A model generated the notes under the pieces. It was not told where the DNA came from. It saw only the letters and a program-made list of their open reading frames with translations, and searched no databases. Below, one piece after another: positions 25,001 through 37,000 of a DNA stretch of 64,000 bases. Positions within the stretch are counted from its first letter, which is position 1, and every line of letters starts with the position of its first letter. The stretch spans positions 8,788,948-8,852,947 of the forward strand of contig NC_133948.1 in NCBI RefSeq assembly GCF_031877795.1. Direction: 5' to 3'. The DNA comes from Strix aluco (lineage: Eukaryota > Chordata > Aves > Strigiformes > Strigidae). The position numbers and the translations under genes were made by a program.

Positions 25001-28000
25001 GAGAAACTCTGCTTGGCCCAGGCTGGAAGCTGGGATGGTGGATGCTTTCTCGCCAGTGCCCAGCAGCATACCAAATAGGTGAATCATTCAGCACTTGCTG
25101 AGTCTTATTTGTAGTAGGTTGCCACTCTGTGTGACACAGATCACATTACTTACTTGGTGTTTCATGCTTTTAAATCTAACAAGATTTTAAAAACCCATGT
25201 GAGGTTTTGAAGATACTTTATGATCACTTTTGAGGTCCTGCTTGAAGGCAGTGTAGTAAAGCAAATGAAAAGTACTTGTTTCTGGTCTTTTTAAATGAAG
25301 GATCAAAAATCCTTTACAAAATTCCTCCTGCCAGTTGCTGTCATTAGCAATTTCCACCTTCTTACAGTCTAAAGGCAATAGTGGTAGTATTGTATTTGTA
25401 TGGAGGTGTGAAGATAAATGGGGTGGCTTAAAGTGTAGCTCAGTGAAACTTTCTTTTCCAGCTACCAGTATTAACATCAACGAAGTGCCAAATGAAGAGG
25501 GAAGTCTGGAGATAAACAGCAAAGTGGACGTCTGCCAGAATGGGCCAGCGTCACTCTTCTCCGACTCTCCTGTATCTTTTGACCCCACCAGCAGTGTGCA
25601 GAGTCAAGAGTCGTCCCCAGGTGTGACTGGTTTCCATGACAGCCTAAGGAAGTCTCAGGGAACTAGTGCTGAGGGCATAGTTCTTAGAAAAGAAGCTTTG
25701 CAGTCTCTCAAACTAAGTCTTCCCATGCAAGAAACTGAATTGTGTAAGCATCTGTTTACGGTGACGCCCCTGCTTTCTCTTGCTGCATAAAGCTTTTTAC
25801 TCTGAGCCTGGCTCTAGAATCCTATAACATCATTTAAGCTTGGACTAAACTTCATTTTTGCAGTAAGCTTTTACTTTGAACTACAGTTCATTTTCTTTTA
25901 GTAAACCACCCTCTGCTGCAGCTAAGGCACGTGCCTTACCATTTAAAAATTGTTCTTATGCTGGAGCGGAATTTGTGCTTTCTGGGGCTGAAGCTATTCT
26001 AATCTTCTTGATTATTAGGAGTAACAAGTGACATTTAAAAAAAAGAAAAAAGAACAGCAGAACCAGGGGATATTAAGCTAAGTAATAAAGGGGGGAAGAG
26101 AAGAGCAATAGATGGGAGAGAAAGCCTTTATATTAAGGTGTCTAATGCTGCAGGAGTTTTCTGAAATAATGTTTTTAAAAAGCCTTACTATGGGAAGGAT
26201 TTCATGTGAAAATGTGGAAAAAAAAGAAAGAAAATGTGTCTAGGGAACATCTTTCTGTGACCTGTAGGGAATGAGTGGACTGCATAGGTCTGGCTTAGTT
26301 TTATAATTTTAGTACTGTCGGAAGTGCTGGACAGCCGAGATTAAATGACAGCAATAGTTTTGTTCTTGCTGTATAATCTCTTGTCATACATACTTGGAGG
26401 AACTACAGCATTTGCAAACTGAGCAACGGAAATACACAGGCTTTATCAACGCTTACACAAGGATATATTAGAAGAAGGTATTCCAGGGTGCATGCCAATG
26501 GGCTTTCCTTGCGTTCCTTGCTTAAGCATGAAGCATGTTGCTGATGGTAGAAGGGGCGTTTTCCTTTTGCATCAAATTTGCCTCTGTTGGCATTTTCTGT
26601 TTGACTGTAAAGATACCTTTCACTTACAGGCTCAGCAGAGTCTTCACTCCCACTGGAGAAAGAGGAACAAATAAGACTTCAAGCAAGAAGACGGCTAGAA
26701 GAACAGCTCAAACAATACAGAGTGAAGAGACATCAGGAAAGAGTGAGTACCACACAACAGATCTAGATTCACTGTGTTGAGAGGAGCTTGAAAACTTTAT
26801 CCTTTCTGTGCTCTAAATTACTCTTTTCTCTGCTTTAAATGTTCAGTAGTTCTCTCAAATGTGAGAAAGCATTTTTTTCTTCTGGACATGCAAACTTCGG
26901 TTCTCTGTTACCTCATTAGTAATGTACCATTTTGTGCTAGTTGAAGTAGGGGGGAAAAAAACCCAAAGCCAAAACTTAAGTAACCTAAATGTTTGTTTTT
27001 TCCTGTATTTTTCAGTTAGTTTTTGGAGTTTACCTTGATCATTTTCTACATGCATATACATGCACGATAGGGTTGATTGCTGATGTAATTTACCTTGTTT
27101 ATGAAATTATGCATGTATTTAAATATTAATGTAAAAGTGCAGAGCTTTATGTATTAAGTTCTACAGCAAAATAGGTCTTTGATGCTAGTTCAAAAGTAAC
27201 ATTCTGGAATTTATTGTTGACTCTTTGCTTCTTTTAGTCGAATCAGTCTACATCCAAAAACCGGCCCTCCAGCACCCTAGATCCTGAGCTGATGTTAAAT
27301 CCAGAAATCTTGCCAAGAGCTAGCACTGTAGCAATGACAAAAGAATACTCCTTTTTGCGGACCAGTGTCCCCAGGGGGCCAAAACTGGGTAGCTTGGGAC
27401 TTCCATCGTCCTCAAAAGAGAGAAGAAGTTCAAAATCTAAGCCCAGTAAGATCCGGTCCTTGGCTGACTACAGAACTGAAGATTCAGACGCCAGAAACGC
27501 TGCTGGGAATTTTGTGGCTACTGATTTATCTGGTGGGACTCTGAAGGAAAGCAGAAGTGGTCCAACGTCAGTTGTTTCTGAGATTAGTCTACCCTCTGAC
27601 ACAGATGATCGAATAGAGAATTCCTCCTTGGCGGGAGATAGCGTTTCAGAGATTGATGGGAGTGAAGTGGGAATGAGGCTGGATGGAAATGAGAGTGACA
27701 GCTCTACCTACAGCAGCGTGTCAGGGAAAGGGCTCTATAACAGTTTACAGAATGCAGAAGGCAAACAGGGTATTCCATATACAATAAATGGTCAGAAGAT
27801 ACATCCTGATGCAATGGGACAATTTCCTTCCATCAGTGAGGTGCTACAGGCTGCGGCAGTGGAGCATCAAGCCCAAGAGCAAGAAGTTAATGGGGAGGTA
27901 CGGAGTAGAAGAGACAGTATTTCTAGCAGGTAAGAAAGATCACTACAGTGAGGCATTATTAGGCATTACACTTTCTTGGAATAGGCATCCTATTACTCTT

Positions 28001-31000
28001 ACCTTCTACCAACTTTGGATGCAGTTTTAACTTTGTGATCAAATCTGTTATTGACTCACAGATTCTAAAAGAAACTGAAAGGTCACCTCACTTGGGTACC
28101 TATTTACTAAGTATATCTTTAAAGAAAGATATTTTTGCCACTGACAGTGTGTTTTAAACGTACTGCTAGCAGTTGCTTTTAACTGTACTTACTTGTGAAG
28201 CGGGCGTTTGTTCACTGAATCACTGATAGGACATTGGTCTTTAAAGTCTGAAAGTGTAGACTTAAGTGACTCAGTGATATTTATTATCGTCCTTTTCCTG
28301 ATCTATGCACGTACCTTTCAGACCTCAAATAGTTATGAAATGCCAAGACTCTTGTCCTAGATACTCTTATCCTCCTCAGCCCTTTAGAATGAGATTTACT
28401 TAGTCTCACAAGCTTCTGTGTGTATGGTAGGTATTAAACTGTGATTCAGCAAACAGCTGGATGCCTGGTGAAGTCCTTAACAATGCAGTTGTGGTTTTTA
28501 TCAGTTGTCTGCAGATGCATGTTCTATACATGCTAATTTTGAAATTGCTTTTTTTTTTTAAGTCTTCGTTGGAATAAAGTGTAATACCCCAAGATGTTAA
28601 GGTAAAATCAGTTGTTGACAATTAGTCCAGCTTAGACTTAATTCTTACAGTAATGAGAGAAGAGCTTTTTCTCTAGACTCCTTGTCTGTACATCAGGGAA
28701 GGAGCATAAGGGAATCCCTTATACCAAATACTTATTCTTCCTTGTTTTGCAGCAGCTGTTGGTATTTCTCAAGGCACTTTCACATTAAAGCAGACAATCG
28801 CGTACAATAGTTGTGGAGATTTTGTGCTCCCGTTATGTCCATTTGTCTTCTTATAACGGGCTGTGCAGGTACAGAATATAATGAAGTTAACCATTGCTCT
28901 TCTGTAAAATAACAAATATATGGGTGCCACACTAGATTCTAGTTGCTGAAAATATAGGAAACTAATATATAAAACCTTAGCATGAATATGATTTCTTTAT
29001 CTCTTTGGATGGTAACAAAGGTTGTTTCATTGTGTTCTGGTTCCATCATAAAGCCAGAAAAAATGTCCTTATTTCTAGGTCACTCATGGAGTCTGAGTAA
29101 CTTAATTTCAGCTTCCTTCAACTATGTGAGTGTTGTATTCTAACCCTTTAACTGTGTATGTGCTGTCTTTGTCTCCAGTGTTTCTATGGAAAGCTCTATC
29201 GCAGGAACTCATGACGAAATGTTGCAGGTTCTGAAGGAGAAGATGAGACTAGAAGGGCAACTAGAAGCACTCTCACTAGAAGCTAATCAGGTAGGAAATG
29301 AATTTCAATATCTGTATTTAGCAAACTATATTAATATGTTAATTTTCAAGAGCCTCCTACTCATTACTCATGGGAACTGTGTTTTGTAAAAACATTGTTG
29401 AATAAGGTACTTTATAGGGATGCTGTGTTTGGTTGACCCTGGCTGGATGCCAGCCACCAAAGCTGCTCTATCACTCCCCTCCTCAGCTGGACAGGGGAGA
29501 GAAAATACAATGAAAGGCTCATGGGTCGAGAGAAGGACAGGGAGGTCACTCACCAGTTACCATCATGGGCAAAACAGACTCGACTTGGGGAAATTAGTTT
29601 AATTTATTACCAATCAAATCAGAGTAGGATAAAGAGAAATAAAACCAAATTTTAAAACACTTCCCCCCTCACCCCCCCCCCCCTTCTTCCAGGATTTAGC
29701 TTTACTCCTGATTTTCCTCTATGTCCTTCCTGCCAGCGGTGCAGGGGGACAGGGAATGGGGGTTGTGGTCTGTTCATCACCCATTGTCTCTGCTGCTCCT
29801 TCCTCCTCAGAGCGAGGACACCACACACTCTTCCCCTGCTCCGGTGTGGGGTCCCTCCCACGGTAGACAGTCCTCCACAAACTTCTCCAACGTGAGTCCT
29901 TCCGATGGGCTGCAGCTCTTCATGAACTGCTCCAGCATGGGTCCCTCCCACGGGGTGCAGTCCTTCAGGAACAGACTGCTCCAGCGTGGGTCCCCCACGG
30001 GGTCACAAGTCCTGCCAGCAAGCCTGCTCCAGTGTGGGCTCCTCTCTCCATGGGTCCACAGGTCCTGCCAGGAGCCTGCTCCAGTGTGGGCTTCCCACGG
30101 GGTCACAGCCTCCTTCAGGCATCCCCCTCCTCCAGCGTGGGGTCCTCCCTGGGCGGCAGGTGGAGATCTGCTCCCCCGTGGGCCTCCCTGCGTGCATGGC
30201 ACAGCTGCCTCACCATGGACTGCACCATGGGAATCTCTGCTCCAGCACCTGGGCACCTCCTCCCCTCCTTCCTCACTGACCTTGATGTCTGCAGAGTTGT
30301 TTCCCTCACATATTCGCACTCCTCTCTCCAGCTGCAATTGCTGTTGCACAGGTTATTTTTCCCCTTCTTAAATATGTTTTCCCAAAGGTGCTACCACCAC
30401 AGCTGATGGGCTCGGCCTTGGCCAGCAGCGGGTCTATCTTGAAGCCGGCTGGCATTGGCTTCATCAGACATGGGGGAGGCTTCTAGCAGCTTCTCACCCT
30501 GTAGCTTTCCCACTACCAAAAGCTTGCCACGCAAACCCAGTACAGATACTTAAGAGGATAAATATAAAGTTCGTAAAGTCTTCAAAGGTTTTAAAAAAAA
30601 AAAAAAAAGTTTTGTTTTTAAAAAGTCAAAATAAAGGGGAGGTGATAAATCCAAAGTAATGCTAACAATACCTGTATAGCTGTATTTTCTCTTTTTATTG
30701 ATTGATGGTATAACACATATAATAGCATTCTTCCTTCAAGTGTGGAAACGTGTCTTATTAAAAATCTTGAGATGATTACTGACATATAAAGCTATATGTC
30801 TTGTCTGTGCTTTCCTCTGTATTTTCTTTGATTATTTTAAATACATGCTAAGTGAGATGTCACTTCAAAAAATATTTTTTTACAAGGAAGTGGTCTTTGC
30901 CTTAGCAAAGCCATTTTGCTGGGCATCTTCTTTAGTCAACCATTAATGTGTTTTCCGTTAAAACTTCGGCATTTTGATTTTTCTGGACACACTCAGGCTC

Positions 31001-34000
31001 TCAAAGAGAAGACTGAGCTACAAGCCCAACTTGCAGCTTTGAACATGAAGCTTCAGGCACAGGTGGAGCACAGCCAAAACAGCCAGCAGAAGCAGGAATC
31101 TTTGAGCTCAGAAGTGGCCACATTAAAGCAGTCTTGCTGGGATCTGGAACGAGCGATGGCTGACCTGCAAAATGCCTTGGAAGCAAAGAACGCTAGTTTG
31201 GCTTCTTCAAATAATGATTTGCAGTTAGCAGAGGAGCAGTACCAAAGACTCCTGATGAAGGTTGAAGATATGCAAAAAAATGTTCTCACCAGAGACAGCA
31301 CAGGTGGGATGATGTAAATGTCAATCTTTAAAATTTGTTATTCCATAAATCATTTTATTTCAACATAATTCTGAAGTCCAGGAGGAAGAGGAATTTTAAT
31401 TTCTGTTTCATTGATGTCATGCTAATAAAATGGTCTGAATTTTAAGATGATTGGGTTTTATTTTATGTCGTCGCAGTTTGCAAGTTGCCACTGCCAGCTT
31501 TGAGAGGGAGGCATAAATATTTAGTCTAGTAAACTGTTTGACAGTGGACTCATGGTTTCTAGAAAATTGTACAAATGTTGGTTTGTACTGATGATTCTAT
31601 ATGTCAGGATACCTGCTTCCTGATTTTTTAACTAGTTCATATTTTCTGCCTCTAAGGAACTATGAATGCTTATAGAAGTGATTCATTTATTTTAATTTTA
31701 TTCTGTTATGACCTGATACTTTGGATTCTAGCGCTTCCCCTCACTTTTTCAGGAAAAGCCAATCTTTATGTAATTAGGCATATATGTTTTTTTCAAAAAG
31801 AAAGAAAAGCTATGAATATAGCAATAATCCTTGAAAGTATGTGCATAAAAATAGAACAATGGAGTGCTCTAGTCCATGTTCTTTATTTTTCTTTTTCTAG
31901 TTCATGATCTGCGACAGCAGTTGGCTTCCTTACAGAACCAGCTTCAGAAGGTGCAGTTGGAACGGACCACACTGACCAATAAGCTAAAGGCATCTGAAAC
32001 AGAAATCACATCGCTCCAAAATGTGCGGCAGTGGTACCAGCAGCAGCTTGTACTAGCACAGGAGGCCCGTGTCAGGCTGCAGAGTGAGATGGCCAATATA
32101 CAGGTATTATGATTTACTTGCATATAGGAGGACTGAGAATCGGTTCTTTTTCATTGTTTATGAGCTCAGACGAGGGAGCTGGTCTCACTTGTGTTCCTCA
32201 GGTGGAGAACGGGGGGAGTGGTGTTTTGTTTTTAGTCACGAGGTATTAGTTCCTATTAATGCTGAGGCATAAATTTAACCAAAGTACTTGCCTTCTGTGG
32301 ATGAAGATCTGCAGTGCCGTGAAAGTAGTGGCTGAGTTAAGGCAGAGGGAGATTCAATGTGATTTTTTTTTTTTTTTTTTTTTCCCCCTGAAACTTTTAA
32401 ATTTGTTGACCAAATTTTGACTGTTGGTATTGATCTGTGATTTTTTTTTTTTTTTTTTCCTTCCTTCAGGCCGGGCAAATAACTCAAGCAGGTATGTTGG
32501 AACATCTCAAACTAGAGAATGTGGCACTGTCTCAGCAGCTGACTGAAACCCAGCACAGATCCATTAAAGAAAAGGAACGTATTGCAGCACAGCTGCAAAA
32601 TATTGAGGTACGGTTGTAGGTGGTCTTCATGAATTATGTTCTGCCTAAGTTGTATATTTAGATTTTTGTAAACTCAAGGTTATTCTGGCAAAGTAAGATA
32701 GAATTATTATGAATTGATTCAAATGCTGCATTATAAAAACAGTAAATATTTCAGAGCAAATAAATTTGCATGACATTACGAACAGTAAGAGGGAGCAAGG
32801 CCATATGTTTTGCATTCCAAGGTACTTGCATTTTCAGCTCTGGTGTTTGTTTTTATTTTGATTTCAAAGGTGGATATACATGTTCTTCTTCACCCATTCA
32901 TGAACTTTTTCAAGAGAAAACTTAATTGGAAGTTAAACTAAGTCAGTAAAGTTCGTCTTAAGTATGTGAAATTGCTCAGTACTCAGGTTTGTTCTTGCTG
33001 CCCTCCAGAAGTGCAGTATGTAACTTTCAGAGTACTTAAAACATTAAATACCGTTGAATTTCAATGACATTCCTGCTTCTGAGTGTCAAAGGGCAGTAAA
33101 GGAGCAGGTTAGTGGAAGCACCCCATGTCTGGTGTTACTAATAGCAGTTGTGTAAATGACAGGAATAGCTATTTCATGGAATAGCTACAGCATCCAAGGA
33201 ATCTTTTGTTTCAGACTTTTCCAAACACCTTCAATTTAATAAAGGTTCTTTTTCTTTACGTCTTGCTTCATCAATTTAGAAAGGATATGGTGTTACTTAA
33301 GAGGAATTCAGATTGTGACAAGACATTCACCATTATTCTAAATTGTCTTAAGTATATGCATGGGTGACTTCAGTAAGGACATACGGGTGCGTAAGGCAGA
33401 CATCAGAATTATTTTTGTTTGTTTCTTTTCTCTAGAAACTTTCTTGATAATTTACCTTTTTTTTTCCTCTTTTTTTTTTTTTTTTTGTCTTTTTACCACC
33501 TCTCCCCTTCTGTGGAAATTGTTGAAGTTGATTCCTTGTTTTTTCTGTGCAGGCTGACATGTTAGATCAAGAAGCTGCCTTCATGCAGATCCAGGAGGCT
33601 AAAACCATGGTGGAAGAAGACTTGCAGAGAAAACTAGAGGAGTTTGAGGATGAGAAAGAACAGCTTCAGAAAATGGCTGATTCTGCAGTAACACTGGAGC
33701 AAGAATTGGAACAGGTAGACTGTTGTTAGGAAACTTCCCAAGGGTTTCAAAGGAAATACTTATTTGGCTGAAAAAGCAATAGTAAATAGATCCTGAGCTC
33801 TGAAGTTTTTTCAAAACCTGAAAGATTGCTGCAAAAATGAAGGCCATATCAAAGTCACTGTCCCAGGTGAAAAGGCTCCCTTTTTTTAACCATCTCAGTA
33901 CTTTTTTGAAGTTTCAGAACTACTGTCTTGTAGACGTTGGGGTTTTATAGTGAATTCAGTATGTGATTATTCTAAGTAGAGACAAGAAGCATAGATCCAT

Positions 34001-37000
34001 GTTCAAAGCTGTTAGGCAGTCATGATATTATTATATACACTTACAGCATAATAAATGTGCACTTAACTACAGAGTCCTGCTTTAACCATCTAACATTACG
34101 AAGGCAGCATGTCTAGGGTTGGAATGTGATAGCTCAGTATTATATTCCATGTAACTATATGGCATTATCATTAATAACGCTGAATTTATCCAGTATATGT
34201 ACTGTGGACACATTTTTCAAATAAGAATGTAGAATACTGTGAATCTTACTTAAGAATATTTTAGGTTTGTCATTCTGGTCATTGCTTAGCCTTTAAGATT
34301 ACAGATGCTGCAGAATGCAATCAGTGCAATTAATAGAGCAAATAGGAGTAGTCTATGAAAGTTAAAAAAATATTTTCACCTTCTGCTGTTTTCTCTTAGA
34401 AGCTAAAATACCAGTTAAAATATTTTATTTTGATTGGAGGGCATTTGCAAAGATAACATTCATTTTGTATGAATTTAATCTTAAAATACTTCTTCTCAGG
34501 TCAAGTTGACTTTGCATCAGCGAGATCTGCAGCTTGAATCTTTACAGCAAGAACACCTAGACTTAATGAAGCAATTCACTCTGACCCAAGAGACGTTGCA
34601 CACCAAAGAGCAGTCCCTGGATGACCTGCAAACACAGTATGATGAACTGAAGGCCAGATTAGAAGAGTTCCAAAGTGATGCTACTTCTAAAGATGACACA
34701 ATCCAGTATTTGCAGAATGAGAAGATTGTCTTGGAAGTAGCTCTGCAGGCAGCAAAAGCAAGCAAGGAGCAACTTGACGAAGGAGCAATGCGCCTTGGAG
34801 AAGATACAGAAGTAGCATCAGAAATGTTGGAACAACTGAGGCAAGAAATGGCAATCAAGTCAAGCCAGGTAACAAATCCCTAGAAGTATCTTATTTAAAG
34901 TAGCTGTTGCAGGAAGTATTGCCACAGGCACATGATAGAGCCAATTACGTAAGTGGAGATTGGTATATGTGAGTTTGTATACGTGTGTAGTTGCAAGATT
35001 CAGCTAGTGGGAATATTGTAATCAATTCTGTCATTTTTCCCTGTTGGTAGACTGACACTTTACATCCTGTTATATCATCAGTGAGCTTAGCTTAATATCC
35101 CTTGGTATCTCTATGTGTTTATGCATTTGTGTGGTATGGGATGGGAAGCTGAGGTTAATTGATCTTGTTCTGTCTGTTTCCAAGAGCCACCATCTTTCCC
35201 AAATCTACCAGTTTTAAAATGCAATAATTTTGAGTACAGATCACAGTTTTGGAAGTAAGTTTTTAGTGTGCTCCTTTTCTATGGCACCGTGGGCCAGACA
35301 TCTTCCTTATGCAGTAATTTGGTCATATTTAATTGTGCCCTTTTTCTTGAAGCAATATACCAGGGTTTGCTTTTGCATAGTGCTGTATACCAACTGAGGC
35401 TTTTTTCTAGTTACTGAACTATTTTACAAGATCAAGCCTAATGCATATCCTTATTCTTTTTGTGGCTGCTTTAAATGATGGCGACTCTTCCTTTCACACC
35501 TCAATTTGATAGTCATGTATGCTCTGTATTTTTTAGAGCATCCAAGCTCAATAGCAAGTATTCTTATTGAATACTGGTAATGCTGAATTCCTGGTAATCT
35601 TCAGAGATTTCTTTTGAAGATAATAATCGGACTTGATAGTATTACCTATAGAAGTATTGAGGAACTATGGAAATATTTTTAACTTAAAGATTGGGTTTTT
35701 TCTTCAAAGAACCAGCTGGTTTCTTCATTTGATCATCATATATGTGTGAACAAGTGCCATCCGGATACAACATAATGTACACTAACAATACTTTAATGGC
35801 AGAATAAAGGGGACTTCATGCATTCCTGAGAGTTCACAAGGCTCACTATGTGGTGACCTGTGTGAATGTATTTCTGTATAAAATGTTGTGTTATCTAACA
35901 GATGCCTAGTCAGAAACAGGATCCTCATTAGATTAGACAGTTGGTACAAGCATAGCAAAAGATACTGTCGCTGCTTGAAATAACATAGAATATGACATTT
36001 GGCATGTAAAGCAATGTGTTTGCTTTTTTTTCCCTCTGGCAGGTAGAAAATCTGCAACAAGAAAATGCCAGCCTTAAAAAACAGGTTCAAAAAGTGAAGG
36101 AACAGTTCTTGCAGCAGAAGGTAAGCAAAAGCAAACTATTTCAAAGAAATAGACCCAAGGAATATACTTCCTGGTTTTTTACAGTGAAGGCATGTACTTC
36201 TGAGGGATCTGTGAGGACACTTGAATCAATTTTCTGTATCAAAGAACTTTGTGACATAACTATACAGTTTCTGTATTTCATACAGTTGAATTTTGATCTG
36301 TAACTAACAAAGCAGATCCACCAATTCATGCTTTCGTTGGACTTCAGGGAGTTTGCCAAATGATCCACCGTATAAAAGCTCTCTCTGGTTGATACTACAT
36401 TTGCTTTTGCAAAAGCACTCAGGAAAATCTTCAAGTGTCGTCTTTTTCCTGCAGCTTTGGTAATCAGATTGAAAATAAGGGCTATATTGCAAATTTTATT
36501 CTGAATTTACACAGCTTTGAAACATTAATTCAAAATTTAGATGCCATTAATGTTGCAGATATATGCATCTTATGTATAGGATGACATATAAGCCCTCGTC
36601 ATGTCAAAAGTTACTAATTGTGTGCATGGGATGGTTCATTTTTTACAATTAGTTTAGTTTAAAATGTCATGTAATTCTTGCAGTTCAATAAAGAATGTGA
36701 AGAAGAGTATCCCGTACTGCTATAAACACTCTTAGTCAGAATTTTTTTATGAACTACTAATACATGGTGGTATTTGGTATCTGAGCTTGCATAAAAGGCT
36801 TTGAACCAGAGTAAATATGTTGCAGAAGATGATGCTGGTTTGTATTCTTTGACACAAACCCCCTCTTCCCCCAGACTAAAATAATATCAGTAAATACTTT
36901 ATAGTAAATTACTCTTAAGTTTAGAAATTTGGAACAGAGGTGACATTGTCCTCTTGAAACTCTTGTGTCCAAGGTAATGGTGGAAGCTTATCGAAGAGAT

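Larger units (their letters stand above)
22045..25461 (+). other. GOLGA3: GOLGA3 intron between coding exons 1 and 2
   Basis: Holds the CR1 fragment, the short minisatellite and the poly-C run listed separately; otherwise AT-rich with nothing recognised. Confidence 0.8.

Noticed and set aside
29721-30371. 216-codon + strand and 180-codon minus-strand frames in a GOLGA3 intron
   Set aside because: They lie wholly inside the solo LTR and arise from its short internal repeats.
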